Assembly: GCA_022565395.1 (NCBI GenBank)
Contig: JAIUMV010000006.1
Span: forward strand, 62,001 to 126,000
Source: Marinobacter sp.
GTDB taxonomy: Bacteria > Pseudomonadota > Gammaproteobacteria > Pseudomonadales > Oleiphilaceae
DNA length: 64,000 nucleotides
Reading direction: 5' to 3'
A model generated the notes under the pieces. The model did not search any database and was not told the origin of the DNA. It saw only the letters and a program-made list of their open reading frames with translations. Both the position numbers and the translations under genes were made by a program. Positions 38,247 through 49,162 of this stretch are shown here, in pieces. How positions within the stretch are numbered: position 1 is the first letter of the stretch; every line of letters begins with the position of its first letter.

Positions 38247-39263
38247 CTAACCCTCGCGGGCTTCCAGATAGCGTTGCAACTGCTCCCGCAGGGCTTTGGG
38301 CAGGCGGGTGATGGTGAGGGCGTCTTTGTCGCGGTCATAGTAAACCGCCTGGTTCACCAGATCCGAAGAGAAGGACAGGCTCATGCCGCCGCCGGAGCCG
38401 GCGATGCGCACCAGCTTTTTCACCTTACGATGGTCCGGGTGCAATACACCGCTTTCCGGCAACTCAGCGGCTTGTGCGGCGAACTCCTTGAAGCGTTCGG
38501 GCTGACTCTCATCCAGGTAGCCAGACAGGGCCTCAATGGCCACGGGCTCCCCCATGGCGTGCTGTTCCTTGCAGAACTCATAGGCGCGGGCCCGTACCTT
38601 GGGCGCTTCCTCCGGGCCAGTATTGCGGGCGAAGGCTTCAACGGCGTCGAGAAAGGTAGAGGTCTCCTTTTCCACGTCGATATGATTGGTGAAGCCGCCC
38701 AGTCGGATAAACAGTTCACCCGCTTCGCCGGTGCCGCGGGCATGCACCAGCGTCAGGTAGTTGTCTGCCGGGCGGTCCCCCAGCCAGTCCTCGATCTCGA
38801 TCCGCAGGGCCAGGTTGAGGCGGGAAAGGCTGAGCACATCCGTGGCATCCAGCGCCTGCTGGGGGTCAAAGCGCAGTGCCCCATCACTTTCCACCACATA
38901 CAGATAGATCACTTCGCCATCGGCGAGGGCTTCATGAACCATGATCAGATGGCCTTGATGCTCCTCCTGGCAGCCGTTCAGCAGCTCCTGCCACTGCCCG
39001 CTAACGCGATCAGTCAGGGCGTTGAAGGATTGCTTGTCTTCCAGATAATCCTTGAGCCAGGCGCTGAAAGGGGTTTCGCCGATATCCTCGGAAAAACGGC
39101 CGTATTTTTTGCCGGGCTTGCTGTTGAACAACCGCTTCATCTGCTTGTGCAGCATTTCATAATCGCCGCCGGGCTCAGCGATGGTCTGGCCCGCCTGAAT
39201 GCGCGCTGGCTGGCCGGGTTGAAGTTGACTGGCAAAAATGACACGAAGTTGCTTGATAGCCAT
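38247..39263 (-). CDS. yejK: Nucleoid-associated protein YejK/NdpA
   Basis: NdpA/YejK family (37-kDa nucleoid-associated protein), found bound to the nucleoid in E. coli and known in some species to influence gyrase or topoisomerase IV. Family segments are FNSKPGKKYGRFSEDIGETPFSAWLKDYLEDKQSF, GHLIMVHEALADGEVIYLYVVE, NYLTLVHARGTGEAGELFIRLGGFTNHIDVEKETSTFLDAVEAF and SGGGMSLSFSSDLVNQAVYYD. 338 residues, a normal length. A single-gene unit lying between two intergenic hairpin repeats that share a 16-base core. Confidence 0.93.
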   Translation of the reverse strand: MAIKQLRVIFASQLQPGQPARIQAGQTIAEPGGDYEMLHKQMKRLFNSKPGKKYGRFSEDIGETPFSAWLKDYLEDKQSFNALTDRVSGQWQELLNGCQEEHQGHLIMVHEALADGEVIYLYVVESDGALRFDPQQALDATDVLSLSRLNLALRIEIEDWLGDRPADNYLTLVHARGTGEAGELFIRLGGFTNHIDVEKETSTFLDAVEAFARNTGPEEAPKVRARAYEFCKEQHAMGEPVAIEALSGYLDESQPERFKEFAAQAAELPESGVLHPDHRKVKKLVRIAGSGGGMSLSFSSDLVNQAVYYDRDKDALTITRLPKALREQLQRYLEAREG

Positions 39264-39437
39264 GGTGATGCAAAGCTCCGGAAGAGGTGTTCAGTTACGC
39301 CTGGGCGTCGCGAGTGGGTGCAATTGTACCCGACAGGCCCGTTTTTTTCGTGAGTAATACCGGATTATTAAGGCGAGTCTGGGCTGGGGCTTTGCAGTAG
39401 GCAGGGGCGGTGGGGGAGGAGCGCGAAAAGGTGGTAG

Positions 39438-39465
39438 CTGCCGATGCCATCCATGGCTTCGGCAG
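39438..39465 (-). terminator. Hairpin downstream of cysN sharing a core with the 38-kb element
   Basis: 39438-39450 pairs with 39453-39465 at 12 of 13 positions; outer bases near 39421-39430 and 39468-39481 extend the pairing imperfectly. Read in the cysN direction it lies about 30 bases after the stop and is followed by a T-containing but not pure T tract. It may end the cysDN transcript. Because it contains the same 16-base core as the 38084-38194 element it may also be a repeat-family member. Confidence 0.5.
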
Positions 39466-39495
39466 GCTCTTTCTCGGCGCTAGCTGGCCGGAGGT

Positions 39496-41157
39496 TTAAA
39501 TCCGCTTGTCGCGAATCAGCCCCTGCACCAGTTCATCGGCCAGGCGGCCAAGGTCAGCGCCCAGTTCGGCTTTCTGGCTGGCGGCTGCGGATTCATCGCC
39601 GATATTGACTGCGACGGCAATCAGGCCATGACTGGCCAGCAGCTGGGCTGTGCGGCGGCGATCGTCGCAATTGCTGGCTACGGCCTCTGTCAGCACCACG
39701 GTAGTTTTGCCTGCGTCAAACAGCTGTCGCTCCACCGCCAGCGCCAGTTCGTTGGCTTGCGGGCCCGCACAGTTGATGATCAGCGGTTTCTGGGCCAGAC
39801 GGCTGGCGCGCTCCTCGCTGGTTACCGGGTCGAGGCTGGTGCTACTGCTGCCAACAGCATCGGTAATCATACCGGCGCCAACGGTCACGTTGCTCAGGCG
39901 GTCAATGATAATGAAGCTGCCGGTTGCCCGGTTGCGGGGGTAAGGGTCGAAGGCCACCGGCTGGCTGAGGTTGACTTCGCACAGGCCGATTTCGTTCAAC
40001 GCCAGGCCGTCAACGTCGGCCTGCTTGTCCAGAGAGTTCACGTCGATGCGGTGAACCACCTTGCGCACGGAGCCGGAGGTGAAGCTGGTGCCCAGCTTGA
40101 TGTCGTACAGCCGACCTTTGACCAGCGCGGCATCGCTCATCCAAACCAGGTGGGCATTAAAGCGATTGCTCACCAGCGGTTCGTCTTCTGGCTTCACCAG
40201 CATGTCGCCGCGGCTGATGTCGATTTCATCGTTCAGGGTCAGGGTGACGGCCTGATCGATATAGGCTTCATCCAGGTTTCCGTCAAAGGTCACAACCTCT
40301 TTCACGGTGCTGGTGCGGCGGGATGGCAGTGCCATCACCTTGTCGCCCGGACGAATAACCCCGGAGGCCACGGTGCCGCAGAAACCCCGGAAGTTCAGGT
40401 TGGGGCGGCTAACATATTGCACCGGGAAGCGGAAGTGCTCCAGATTTTTATCACGGGAGACTTCCACCGTTTCCAGGATTTCCATCAGCGGCTGGCCATT
40501 GAACCAGGGTGTCTTGTCGCTGCGGTTGACCACGTTGTCGCCTTCCAGGGCAGACATGGGCACAAAACGGATGTCCTGCAGGCCCAGCTTTTCGGCAAAG
40601 CTGAGGTAGTCCTGTTTGATTTCATTGAAACGGGCTTCGCTGAAATCCACCAAATCCATTTTATTCACCGCCACCACGATATGGCGAATACCCAGCAGGG
40701 AGGCAATGAATGAATGGCGCCGCGTCTGTACCTGCACGCCGTGGCGGGCATCAATCATCAGAATCGCGAGTTGCGCGGTCGAGGCGCCAGTCGCCATGTT
40801 GCGGGTGTACTGCTCATGGCCGGGGGTATCGGCAATGATGAACTTGCGCTTGTCGGTGGAGAAATAGCGGTACGCCACGTCTATGGTGATGCCCTGTTCG
40901 CGCTCCGCTTGCAGGCCATCCACCAGCAGGGCCAGGTCCAGCTTTTCGCCGGTGGTGCCCAGCTTGGCGCTGTCAGCCTTGAGGCTGGCCATGTGATCTT
41001 CATAGATCATCTTGGTGTCGTGGAGCAGGCGCCCGATCAGCGTGCTCTTACCGTCATCCACGCTGCCGCAGGTCAGCAGGCGCAGCAGTTCCTTGTTTTC
41101 GTGCTGTTTCAGGTAGGCCTGAATATCTTCAGCGATCAGATCAGATTGGTGCGACAT
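39496..41157 (-). CDS. cysN: Sulfate adenylyltransferase GTPase subunit CysN with degenerate APS-kinase-like tail
   Basis: GTPase that with CysD makes adenosine-5'-phosphosulfate from sulfate and ATP. The EF-Tu-like G domain has GSVDDGKST (residues 31-39), [17 protein letters not shown] and NKMDLVDF. The canonical part ends near residue 445. The remaining 109 residues follow the layout of the APS kinase half of CysNC fusions ([11 protein letters not shown]...[19 protein letters not shown]...[22 protein letters not shown]) but lack the P-loop GxxGxGKS and the DGDNVR segment, so kinase activity is not expected. At 553 residues it is between CysN (about 475) and CysNC (about 630). Starts 18 bases after cysD. 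Confidence 0.92.
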   Translation of the reverse strand: MSHQSDLIAEDIQAYLKQHENKELLRLLTCGSVDDGKSTLIGRLLHDTKMIYEDHMASLKADSAKLGTTGEKLDLALLVDGLQAEREQGITIDVAYRYFSTDKRKFIIADTPGHEQYTRNMATGASTAQLAILMIDARHGVQVQTRRHSFIASLLGIRHIVVAVNKMDLVDFSEARFNEIKQDYLSFAEKLGLQDIRFVPMSALEGDNVVNRSDKTPWFNGQPLMEILETVEVSRDKNLEHFRFPVQYVSRPNLNFRGFCGTVASGVIRPGDKVMALPSRRTSTVKEVVTFDGNLDEAYIDQAVTLTLNDEIDISRGDMLVKPEDEPLVSNRFNAHLVWMSDAALVKGRLYDIKLGTSFTSGSVRKVVHRIDVNSLDKQADVDGLALNEIGLCEVNLSQPVAFDPYPRNRATGSFIIIDRLSNVTVGAGMITDAVGSSSTSLDPVTSEERASRLAQKPLIINCAGPQANELALAVERQLFDAGKTTVVLTEAVASNCDDRRRTAQLLASHGLIAVAVNIGDESAAASQKAELGADLGRLADELVQGLIRDKRI

Positions 41158-41175
41158 ATCGAGTTCCAGACAGAA

Positions 41176-42084
41176 TCAGAAGTAACCTTCGCGCTTCTTT
41201 TGCTCCATGGAGCCAGCGGAGTCATGGTCAATCACGCGGCCTTGCCGTTCGGAGCTTTTGGCCAGCAGCATCTCCTGAATAATTTCGGGCAGGGTGGTGG
41301 CTTCGGACTCAATAGCGCCGGTCAGGGGGTAGCAGCCCAGGGTACGGAAACGCACGGATTTCATCATGGGCTGCTCGCCAGGCTCGAGAGGCATGCGCTC
41401 ATCATCCACCATGATCAGGGTGCCATCACGGTCAACCACGGGCCGCACCGCAGCAAAATAGAGGGGGACGATATCGATGTTTTCCAGATAGATGTACTGC
41501 CAGATATCTAGCTCGGTCCAGTTGGACAGGGGGAAAACGCGAATGCTTTCGCCCTTGTTGATCTTGCCGTTGTAGGTGTTCCACAGCTCGGGGCGCTGGT
41601 TTTTCGGGTCCCAGCGATGATACTGGTCGCGGAAGGAGTAAACGCGCTCCTTGGCACGGGATTTCTCTTCATCCCGGCGAGCACCCCCAAAGGCAGCATC
41701 AAACTTGTATTTGTTCAGGGCCTGCTTGAGGGCCTGGGTCTTCATGATATCGGTATGCTTGGCACTGCCATGGCTGAAGGGGCCGATACCTTGCTCAACA
41801 CCGTCCTGATTGATGTGAACCAACAGGTCAAGACCAAGTTTCTTCGCCTGCTCATCCCGGAAGCTGATCATTTCCCTGAACTTCCAGGTGGTGTCCACAT
41901 GCAGCAGCGGAAACGGAAGTTTGCCCGGGAAAAACGCCTTGCGTGCCAGGTGCAGCATCACGGCGGAGTCCTTGCCGATGGAGTAGAGCATCACCGGGTT
42001 ATCGAACTCAGCGGCTACTTCCCGGATGATATGGATGCTTTCCGCTTCCAGTTGCTTGAGGTGCGTCAGGTTATAGGTGGTCAT
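41176..42084 (-). CDS. cysD: Sulfate adenylyltransferase subunit CysD
   Basis: ATP-pyrophosphatase-type subunit that forms the sulfate-adenylate bond in assimilation. The PP-loop is [63 protein letters not shown] and [22 protein letters not shown] are the other family hallmarks, and the end [39 protein letters not shown] is canonical. 302 residues. First gene of a cysDN pair; an inverted repeat overlapping a TATAGT -10-like box lies 47-76 bases upstream. Confidence 0.97.
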   Translation of the reverse strand: MTTYNLTHLKQLEAESIHIIREVAAEFDNPVMLYSIGKDSAVMLHLARKAFFPGKLPFPLLHVDTTWKFREMISFRDEQAKKLGLDLLVHINQDGVEQGIGPFSHGSAKHTDIMKTQALKQALNKYKFDAAFGGARRDEEKSRAKERVYSFRDQYHRWDPKNQRPELWNTYNGKINKGESIRVFPLSNWTELDIWQYIYLENIDIVPLYFAAVRPVVDRDGTLIMVDDERMPLEPGEQPMMKSVRFRTLGCYPLTGAIESEATTLPEIIQEMLLAKSSERQGRVIDHDSAGSMEQKKREGYF

Positions 42085-42130
42085 CGTTATCTGGTTACCG
42101 CGTGCCTGTAGCGAGTATGAAAAAAATAGA

Positions 42131-42160
42131 ATGCCACTATACCAGAGCGGCTAGTGGCAT
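42131..42160 (-). promoter_or_regulatory. Inverted repeat over a candidate cysDN promoter
   Basis: ATGCCACTA (42131-42139) and its exact complement TAGTGGCAT (42152-42160) flank 12 bases. On the minus strand, TATAGT (42141-42136) preceded by TGG forms an extended -10 box overlapping the cysD-proximal arm. The dyad could be an operator or simply an RNA hairpin. It does not match a CysB site I would recognise. The -35 is weak. Confidence 0.45.
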
Positions 42161-42216
42161 AAGAAGGGGCGCTACTAGAGTTTAAAGCTATAAGAATATG
42201 CAGAATGGGCGCCGGC

Positions 42217-42660
42217 TCAGCCGGTGGCGCGCTCGGCAAAGCAGCGGCTGATGTACTGTTCCAGATAGTCGTAACCGTTGTCTTCGAAACTGTCGAAGCG
42301 GATACCGATATGGAATTCGGTGCGTGAGATGCGGCGCAGGTGGACAATCTGGCAGGCGGCGGTTATGCGCACCGTCTGGCTGGCCACCACCGGCAGGGTG
42401 AACTCCACCAGGGCCTCGACACTCTGGCCGGGCGCAGGGCTGCGAACATCTGGCAACAGTTGCTTTGCCAGCGCCGGATCACAGCTGATCATCATGCCCG
42501 CGCGGGACACGTTAACAGCCTCGCACAAGAAAACTTTGCCGCGACGGTCAGTTACCTTGATGTTCAGCAGGGTATCGATACGCTGCTGCTTGCGTAAGCT
42601 GGGTTTGATAGACACCGGCTTCATGTTGGATGTTGCCAAAACAGATACTGCATGCCCCAT
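42217..42660 (-). CDS. PilZ-domain protein
   Basis: Small PilZ-like protein, presumed cyclic-di-GMP receptor. The RxxxR motif is RKQQR (residues 23-27) and the (D/N)xSxxG motif is NVSRAG (about residues 50-55), both needed for ligand binding. The remainder (VEALVEFTLPVVASQTVRITAACQIVHLRRISRTEFHIGIRFDSF) fits the PilZ beta-barrel. No other domain is present in 147 residues, so it probably acts by binding a partner. The start is uncertain: ATG 42660 or ATG 42624, neither with a clear ribosome site. It stands alone, upstream of cysD. Confidence 0.83.
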   Translation of the reverse strand: MGHAVSVLATSNMKPVSIKPSLRKQQRIDTLLNIKVTDRRGKVFLCEAVNVSRAGMMISCDPALAKQLLPDVRSPAPGQSVEALVEFTLPVVASQTVRITAACQIVHLRRISRTEFHIGIRFDSFEDNGYDYLEQYISRCFAERATG

Positions 42661-42935
42661 GATGGATTTCTAGCCTTTTAAACCTTGCCTGGATGGAATG
42701 CTTGTGAGCATTTTCTTCTGTTGGAATGCGTTATTTCGCACACATGTATGAGTTTAGTTGGTTAGTATTTAAACAACAAGTACTATAACCGTTTGATTTT
42801 ACTTAGTGTGACCCGGTTCCCAACGCCATGCCCTGTGCATGTCTGCACGCGGGTTATCGCGGTTTATCCTGCTGGGTCTCCATGCGGTTTTACGCTAGAA
42901 TCCCGGTCCAATTTTTGTTCCCTGCCAGAGACGTT

Positions 42936-44279
42936 ATGACCCAGAAAATTTCCACCGCCCCAGCCGCCAGCGGTAAAGTTGGCTTTATCAGCTTAGGGTG
43001 CCCCAAAGCCCTGGTCGATTCAGAGCGCATATTGACGCAGTTGCGCCTGGACGGTTACGACGTGGTTCCCACCTATCAGGATGCTGATGTGGTGGTGGTG
43101 AATACCTGTGGTTTTATTGATGCGGCCAAGCAGGAGTCGCTGGATGCCATCGGTGAGGCGCTCAAGGAAAACGGCAAGGTCATCGTGACCGGCTGTATGG
43201 GGGTCGAGGCCGACCGTATCCGGAACACCCACCCGGGCGTATTGGCGGTATCCGGTCCTCATGCCTATGAGGAGGTGGTGGGTGCGGTGCATGAAGTGGT
43301 GCCGCCCAAACAGCAGCATGACCCGTTTGTGGATCTGGTGCCGCCCCAGGGTATCAAGCTGACGCCCCGGCATTATGCTTATCTGAAAATTTCCGAGGGC
43401 TGCAACCACCGTTGTTCCTTCTGCATTATTCCTTCCATGCGTGGAGACTTGGTCAGCCGCCCGGTGGGCGAGGTGCTGGACGAGGCCGAACGGCTGGTCA
43501 AGGCGGGTGTGAAGGAAGTGCTGGTGATCTCTCAGGACACCAGTGCCTACGGTGTTGATATCAAGTATCGCACCGGCTTCTGGCAGGGGCGCCCGGTGAA
43601 GTCAAAAATGCTGGATCTGTGTCAGGCACTGGGGGAAATGGGGGTATGGGTTCGGCTGCACTACGTTTACCCCTATCCCCATGTGGATGATGTCATTCCG
43701 TTGATGGCGGAGGGTAAAATCCTGCCTTACCTGGATATTCCTTTCCAGCATGCCAGCCCACGCATCCTCAAGCTGATGAAACGCCCGGCCCATGACGCCA
43801 AGACGCTGGAGCGTATCCGCGCCTGGCGTGAAGTGTGTCCTGAGCTGACCATTCGTTCCACCTTTATCGTTGGTTTTCCTGGTGAAACCGAAGAAGACTT
43901 CCAGTATCTGCTGGACTGGCTGGAGGAGGCGCAGCTGGATCGGGTCGGCGCGTTTACCTACAGTCCGGTGGAAGGAGCCCCCGCCAATGAGCTGGAGGGC
44001 GCTGTTCCAGAGGACGTGAAAGAGGAACGCCTGGAACGCTTCATGGCCAAACAGGCTGAAATCAGTGCCAGGCGCCTGCAGGCCAAGATAGGTCGGGAGA
44101 TCGAGGTGCTGATTGATGAGGTGGACGAGGAGGGCGCCATTGGTCGCTCCAAAGCTGATGCCCCTGAGATCGACGGCCTGGTATACCTCAATGATGAAAC
44201 GGGCCTGATGCCGGGGCAGGTGGTTCGGGCGGTGGTTGAGCATGCCGATGAGCATGACCTGTGGGCACGCTTGATCTGA
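42936..44279 (+). CDS. rimO: Ribosomal protein S12 methylthiotransferase RimO
   Basis: Radical SAM enzyme that methylthiolates Asp89 of ribosomal protein S12; a protein-modifying paralogue of MiaB. N-terminal cluster cysteines are C22, C58 and C87; radical SAM cysteines are C156, C160 and C163 in [29 protein letters not shown] is the RimO signature N-terminus, and the TRAM domain closes the protein. The frame extends back to 42828, but the ATG at 42936 gives 447 residues and a usual start. A TAGAAT at 42896 is a possible -10. A strong hairpin terminator follows at 44303. Confidence 0.96.
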   Translation: MTQKISTAPAASGKVGFISLGCPKALVDSERILTQLRLDGYDVVPTYQDADVVVVNTCGFIDAAKQESLDAIGEALKENGKVIVTGCMGVEADRIRNTHPGVLAVSGPHAYEEVVGAVHEVVPPKQQHDPFVDLVPPQGIKLTPRHYAYLKISEGCNHRCSFCIIPSMRGDLVSRPVGEVLDEAERLVKAGVKEVLVISQDTSAYGVDIKYRTGFWQGRPVKSKMLDLCQALGEMGVWVRLHYVYPYPHVDDVIPLMAEGKILPYLDIPFQHASPRILKLMKRPAHDAKTLERIRAWREVCPELTIRSTFIVGFPGETEEDFQYLLDWLEEAQLDRVGAFTYSPVEGAPANELEGAVPEDVKEERLERFMAKQAEISARRLQAKIGREIEVLIDEVDEEGAIGRSKADAPEIDGLVYLNDETGLMPGQVVRAVVEHADEHDLWARLI

Positions 44280-44302
44280 GTGCGCTAATCACTCACCGCA
44301 GT

Positions 44303-44337
44303 GTAAACGGCAGGCGCAAGCCTGCCGTTTACGTTTT
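44303..44337 (+). terminator. Rho-independent terminator after rimO
   Basis: A perfect 13-base stem (44303-44315 with 44320-44332) is capped by the stable GCAA tetraloop and followed by GTTTT. It isolates rimO from the chemoreceptor gene that follows in the same direction. Confidence 0.85.
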
Positions 44338-44429
44338 GCAACACCCTTCGTCTTGCGGGCCGGGCTTTCTTGCCCTTCAATAAGATGTAGCCCGAAGGCT
44401 GCTAAAAAAACAAGACAAGGGAAAACGGC

Positions 44430-46121
44430 ATGTCACTATCCATTCGCGCCCGCATTCTGGTGTTGGCTCTCGGGCCGCTATTGGCCATCGCTCTGCTCCT
44501 CACGCTTTACAACTTCTACCAATCCAGGGCCATCGGTGCCACGGCCTCCGACGCGTTTGCTTCCCAGATGCGCAACAACAGTGAGCAAGAGCTGCTGAAC
44601 TATCTGGAAATTGCCGTAACTGCGATTAGTCACCTCTATAGCCAGCCCGGCAGTGCCGGTAATCCCGCTGTGCAGGCGCAGGCTAAACAGATACTGAGAC
44701 AGCTGCGGTTTGATGATGCCGGTAGTGTCGGTTACTTCTTTGTGACAGATCAGCAAGGCACCATGCTGGTCCATGGTGCCAACCCTCGTCTGGAGGGTGT
44801 CAATATCATGGGCATGGAGGATGCGGAGGGGCGCCGATTTGTGGAAGAGCTGATCAACAGCGCGCGCCGCGGCGAAAACCGTTTTGTTGAGTATCTGTGG
44901 GAGAATCCTGGCCAGGCCATGGCGCCCAAGCTGAGCTACTCCCGCTACCTGCATAACTGGGACTGGGTGATCGGTGCGGGATTCTGGATTGATGGCATGG
45001 AAGCGCAGGTGGCGGACATTCAGACCTCCGTCAATGAGGCCTTTGCGGCCTCCTCAATGCGATCTTTGCTGGCCGCATTGGTGGCCGTGGTGGTGATGGC
45101 GTTTCTGGGCATGCCGGTTATCCGCCGAATTGTACGCCCACTACGAAACACCGTGGTGGCCATGGATGAGATTTCCCGGGGTGGTGGTGATCTGACCCGG
45201 CGTTTGCCGGTGCAATCCCGGGATGAGCTGGGGCAACTGGCATCATCCTTTAATGCCTTCGCCGATCAGGTGGTAAGTCTGGTGAGTCGGGTGCGGGAGT
45301 CGGTGGCAGACATGAGCGCGTCAACCCTGGCGATGAAGCAGGTTATGCAGGGTGCTGGCGAGGGTGTGCAGCGCCAGCAGCAGGAAAGTGAGCAGGCCGC
45401 GACCGCCATTAACCAGATGGCTGCAGCTGCCTCCCAGGTGGCGCGCAGCGCTGCTGAGGCTTCGGATGCGGCGGAGCAGGCAGAGCAGTTGGTGCTGGGG
45501 GCCAAGCAGCGCCTGACCGGCGCCATGGGTGTCATTGCTGGGTTGGCGGATAATGTGGCGCAGGGGGTGAGCGTGGCCAGTCGTCTCGGCAAGGAATCGG
45601 AAAATATCGGCGGCGTGCTGGATGTGATTCGCAGCATTGCCGAACAGACCAATCTGCTGGCCCTCAATGCGGCTATTGAGGCGGCGCGTGCCGGTGAGGC
45701 AGGGCGAGGCTTTGCGGTGGTGGCGGATGAAGTGCGCACGCTGGCCGGGCGCACTCAGCACAGCACGCAGGAAATTCAGGCGATGATTGAGCGTCTGCAG
45801 CAGGGTGCCCGTGAAGTGGTTCAGGTTATTGAGTCCATTCGTACTGAAAGCCAGGCAACGGTGGACGAAACCCGCGCCGTGGATGAGGCGCTGGCGGAGG
45901 TTGTCAGTGCGGTGAACACCATATCCGGTCAGAATGCCCAGATTGCAGCAGCGTCAGAAGAGCAGACCAGTGTGACGGAGACGATCAATCAGAACATGCA
46001 TCAGATAGTGGATATTGCCAACGGCACAGCGGCCGGTGCGGGGCGGGCCCGCGAAGCGACAGAGCAACTGGCGGCAACTGCAGCAGGGCTGGAGGCTGTG
46101 GTGGGCCGGTACCGGATTTAG
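44430..46121 (+). CDS. Methyl-accepting chemotaxis protein with single Cache domain
   Basis: Membrane chemoreceptor of 563 residues. TM1 is at about residues 8-28 and TM2 at about 211-231. Between them a periplasmic sCache-type sensor holds [44 protein letters not shown] and [23 protein letters not shown] domain follows ([41 protein letters not shown]). The signalling hairpin tip is [44 protein letters not shown]. The ligand is unknown; sCache receptors of this kind often sense small carboxylates. No CheBR-binding pentapeptide is seen at the C-terminus. A G+C-rich hairpin covers its stop codon. Confidence 0.93.
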   Translation: MSLSIRARILVLALGPLLAIALLLTLYNFYQSRAIGATASDAFASQMRNNSEQELLNYLEIAVTAISHLYSQPGSAGNPAVQAQAKQILRQLRFDDAGSVGYFFVTDQQGTMLVHGANPRLEGVNIMGMEDAEGRRFVEELINSARRGENRFVEYLWENPGQAMAPKLSYSRYLHNWDWVIGAGFWIDGMEAQVADIQTSVNEAFAASSMRSLLAALVAVVVMAFLGMPVIRRIVRPLRNTVVAMDEISRGGGDLTRRLPVQSRDELGQLASSFNAFADQVVSLVSRVRESVADMSASTLAMKQVMQGAGEGVQRQQQESEQAATAINQMAAAASQVARSAAEASDAAEQAEQLVLGAKQRLTGAMGVIAGLADNVAQGVSVASRLGKESENIGGVLDVIRSIAEQTNLLALNAAIEAARAGEAGRGFAVVADEVRTLAGRTQHSTQEIQAMIERLQQGAREVVQVIESIRTESQATVDETRAVDEALAEVVSAVNTISGQNAQIAAASEEQTSVTETINQNMHQIVDIANGTAAGAGRAREATEQLAATAAGLEAVVGRYRI

Positions 46122-46151
46122 GGCCGCCTCTGACTGTACAGAGGCGGCCCT
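46120..46151. terminator. Hairpin at the convergent mcp-gatB junction
   Basis: 46120-46132 pairs perfectly with 46139-46151 (13 bases) around a six-base loop; the first arm includes the end of the chemoreceptor stop codon. Neither side has a good T-tract, so it may act as a transcript-end stabiliser or a weak bidirectional terminator between the two convergent genes. Confidence 0.6.
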
Positions 46152-46168
46152 GGGTAAGGCCGGTCAGG

Positions 46169-47617
46169 TTAGCCCTCCAGCTTGCGCTGCAGGATCTCGG
46201 TAAACAGTTTCGGGTTACCCTGGCCCTTGGAGGCTTTCATCAGTGGCCCCATAAAGCCGCCCATCAGCTTCTTGCGCTTCTTCTCGTCTGCTTCACGGTA
46301 CTGGGCAATCTGGTCGGCCATGCCAGCCAGTACGTCGTCAACAATTTGCTCTAGTGCGCCGGTATCGGATACCTGTTTGAGTCCCTGAGCATCGATAATG
46401 GCGTCGACACTGTGACCTTCACCACTCCACAGAGCCTCAAAGACCTTCTTCGCGCCGGATGAGGACAGGGTGTTGTCAGCAATGCGCAGTACCAGGGCGC
46501 CCAGGTGCTCACCGCTGACGGGTGCTTCCGCAACCTTCTTCTCCTCGCTGTTGAGGCGGGCAGAGAACTCACCGAGAATCCAGTTGGCGGCCAGCTTCGC
46601 ATCCTTGCCATGACTGGCTGTGCTTTCAAACAGGTTGGCCAGGCTTGTGTCGGCGCTCAGCAGGCTGGCGTCATAGTCATTGAGACCGTACTGGGCCTTG
46701 AATCGGGCCCGGCGGGCATCGGGCAGTTCCGGCATCCGCTGGCGGACAGACTCAATGTAGTCCTCATCCAGTACCACCGGCAGCAGGTCGGGGCAGGGGA
46801 AGTAACGGTAGTCGTTGGCTTCCTCCTTGCTGCGCATGGAGCGGGACTCGTTGCGATCACCGTTATACAGGCGGGTCTCCTGAATAATGGTGCCGCCGCT
46901 CTCCAGAATGTCCATCTGCCGCTCCACCTCATGGTGGATGGCCTGTTCCATAAACCGGAAAGAGTTCAGGTTCTTGGTTTCAGTACGGGTGCCATAAGCG
47001 TCCTGACCTTTGGGGCGCAGGGAGATGTTAACGTCAAAGCGCATGGAGCCCTGGGACATGTCGCCATCACAGATGCCGAGGGAGGTCACCAGGCTGTGCA
47101 GTTTTTTGGCAAAGGCCACAGCCTCTTCGGCGCTGCGCATGTCTGGCTCCGTCACCACCTCAATCAGTGGTGTTCCGGCACGGTTCAGGTCGATGCCGCT
47201 CATGCCGTGGAAGTCTTCGTGCAGGGACTTGCCGGCGTCTTCTTCCAGGTGGGCATGATGGATTCTGATGCGTTTGCTGCTGCCGTCTGCCAGCTCAATA
47301 TCCACGTGGCCGGGGCCAACGATGGGCTCCGCCAGTTGGGTGGTCTGGTAGCCCTTGGGCAGATCCGGGTAAAAGTAGTTTTTGCGCTCAAACACCGAGC
47401 GGCGGCCGATCTCTGCGTTCACCGCGAGGCCAAACATCACTGCATCCCGGAATGCCTGTTCGTTGGGGACCGGCAAGGTGCCCGGCATGGCCAGGTCAAC
47501 TGCGCTGGCCTGGGTGTTGGGCTCAGCACCGAAAGCGGTGCTGGAACCGGAGAAGATCTTGCTTTTGGTTGCGAGCTGAACATGAATCTCCAGCCCGATG
47601 ACGATGTCCCATTGCAT
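46169..47617 (-). CDS. gatB: Asp/Glu-tRNA(Asn/Gln) amidotransferase subunit B
   Basis: Kinase/tRNA-binding subunit that activates the misacylated Asp or Glu on tRNA for amidation. The N-terminal [34 protein letters not shown] and [16 protein letters not shown] are canonical; [35 protein letters not shown] and [16 protein letters not shown] follow, and the C-terminal YqeY-like tail ends in [16 protein letters not shown]. 482 residues. Last gene of gatC-gatA-gatB. The presence of GatCAB means Asn-tRNA or Gln-tRNA (or both) is made by the indirect route. Confidence 0.97.
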   Translation of the reverse strand: MQWDIVIGLEIHVQLATKSKIFSGSSTAFGAEPNTQASAVDLAMPGTLPVPNEQAFRDAVMFGLAVNAEIGRRSVFERKNYFYPDLPKGYQTTQLAEPIVGPGHVDIELADGSSKRIRIHHAHLEEDAGKSLHEDFHGMSGIDLNRAGTPLIEVVTEPDMRSAEEAVAFAKKLHSLVTSLGICDGDMSQGSMRFDVNISLRPKGQDAYGTRTETKNLNSFRFMEQAIHHEVERQMDILESGGTIIQETRLYNGDRNESRSMRSKEEANDYRYFPCPDLLPVVLDEDYIESVRQRMPELPDARRARFKAQYGLNDYDASLLSADTSLANLFESTASHGKDAKLAANWILGEFSARLNSEEKKVAEAPVSGEHLGALVLRIADNTLSSSGAKKVFEALWSGEGHSVDAIIDAQGLKQVSDTGALEQIVDDVLAGMADQIAQYREADEKKRKKLMGGFMGPLMKASKGQGNPKLFTEILQRKLEG

Positions 47618-47642
47618 GCTGTCAGTACTCCTGAATCGCCAA

Positions 47643-49088
47643 TCAGACCGGGCTGCGAAGGTGCCAGTCGGTCACTTGCTGGAATTGATGGGCTGCGTTG
47701 AGCAGGCGTGCTTCGGCGAAGTAGTCACCGATGATCTGCAGGCCAACAGGCAGGCCATTCACAAAACCAGCGGGCACCGACATGGCGGGCAGGCCAGCCA
47801 GGTTAACAGCGATGGTGAAAATATCTTCCAGGTACATGGTGACCGGGTCGGTGGTTTTCTCGCCGCGCACAAACGCCGGGGACGGGGAAGTGGGGCTCAT
47901 AATCAGGTCCACCTCCTTGAAAGCGTTAATGAAATCCTGCTGGATCAGGCGTCGCACCTGCTGCGCCTTGCGGTAGTAAGCGTCATAGTAACCGGCTGAC
48001 AGGGCATAGCTGCCCACCAGGATGCGACGCTTCACTTCAGCGCCAAAGCCCTCTGCCCGGGTACGGGTATACAGATCCATCAGATCTTTGGGGTTGTCGC
48101 AGCGATAGCCGTAACGCACACCGTCAAAGCGGGACAGGTTGGCGGATGCCTCTGCCGGCGCAATGACATAGTAAGCGGCGATGGCCAGGTTGGCGTTGGG
48201 CAGAGAGATGTCTTTTACCGTGGCGCCAAGCTTCTCGTACTCTTTCACCGCGGCTTGAATCTGGGCCGCCATGGCTGGGTCCAGCTGGTCGGAGAAGTAC
48301 TCCTTCGGCAGGCCGATGCGCAGCCCTTGCAGGGGCTGGTTCAGGCTAGCGGTATAGTCCGGCACCGGGCGATCAATGCTGGTGGAATCCTTGGGGTCAA
48401 AGCCAGCCATCACATTCAGCATCAGGGCGTTATCCTCAGCGGTACGCGCCATGGTGCCGCCCTGATCGAGGCTGGAGGCAAAGGCAATCATGCCGTAGCG
48501 GGACACCCGGCCATAGGTAGGCTTGAGGCCGGTGATACCGCACAGGGCCGCGGGCTGACGGATGGAGCCGCCAGTATCAGTGGCGGTGGCTGCCGGCACC
48601 AGACGCGCAGCCACGGCTGCCGCAGAACCGCCGGAGGAGCCGCCGGGTACCCGGTTCTCGCCCCAGGGGTTGGTGACGGCACCAAAATAGCTGCTTTCAT
48701 TGGAGGAGCCCATGGCGAACTCATCCATATTGGTTTTGCCCAGACACACTGCGCCGGCCTGGCGGAAGTTGTCTGTGACCGTGGCGTTATAGGGCGGTAC
48801 AAAGTTCTCCAGCATCCGTGAGCCACAGGTGGTGCGGATACCATCAGTGCAGAAGATGTCTTTATGCGCAAAGGGGATGCCCGTCCAGGGGGTGGCCTCG
48901 CCACGAGCCCGGAGCTGGTCTGCGGCTTCGGCATCCGCCAGGGCCTGCTCCTCACAAAGGGTAATGAAGCTGTTGTACCGGCTGTCCTCCTGCTGGATGC
49001 GGTTCAGGAAGTGGCGGGTCAGCTCAACGCTGGAAACCTTGCCTTCGGCCAGGTCGCGGGCCAGCTCGGAAACGGTTTTGTCGTGCAT
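47643..49088 (-). CDS. gatA: Asp/Glu-tRNA(Asn/Gln) amidotransferase subunit A
   Basis: Glutaminase subunit that releases ammonia for the transamidation. It is an amidase-signature enzyme: the catalytic lysine is in [14 protein letters not shown] and the Ser-cisSer pair is in [55 protein letters not shown] is the usual substrate-site segment. 481 residues, full length. It lies 25 bases before gatB and 74 bases after gatC, all minus strand. Confidence 0.97.
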   Translation of the reverse strand: MHDKTVSELARDLAEGKVSSVELTRHFLNRIQQEDSRYNSFITLCEEQALADAEAADQLRARGEATPWTGIPFAHKDIFCTDGIRTTCGSRMLENFVPPYNATVTDNFRQAGAVCLGKTNMDEFAMGSSNESSYFGAVTNPWGENRVPGGSSGGSAAAVAARLVPAATATDTGGSIRQPAALCGITGLKPTYGRVSRYGMIAFASSLDQGGTMARTAEDNALMLNVMAGFDPKDSTSIDRPVPDYTASLNQPLQGLRIGLPKEYFSDQLDPAMAAQIQAAVKEYEKLGATVKDISLPNANLAIAAYYVIAPAEASANLSRFDGVRYGYRCDNPKDLMDLYTRTRAEGFGAEVKRRILVGSYALSAGYYDAYYRKAQQVRRLIQQDFINAFKEVDLIMSPTSPSPAFVRGEKTTDPVTMYLEDIFTIAVNLAGLPAMSVPAGFVNGLPVGLQIIGDYFAEARLLNAAHQFQQVTDWHLRSPV

Positions 49089-49162
49089 GGTGTTTGTCCG
49101 GTAGTCGTGCTGAAGTCGGTAGAGCGCCCCATGGTGGGTGCGTTGCGGGCGGTAGCAAGCCC

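Noticed and set aside
38118-39353. Plus-strand open frame of 411 codons across the inverted-repeat element and yejK
   Set aside because: Mostly antisense to yejK and starting inside the repeat; no protein family resemblance, so not a transposase for the element.
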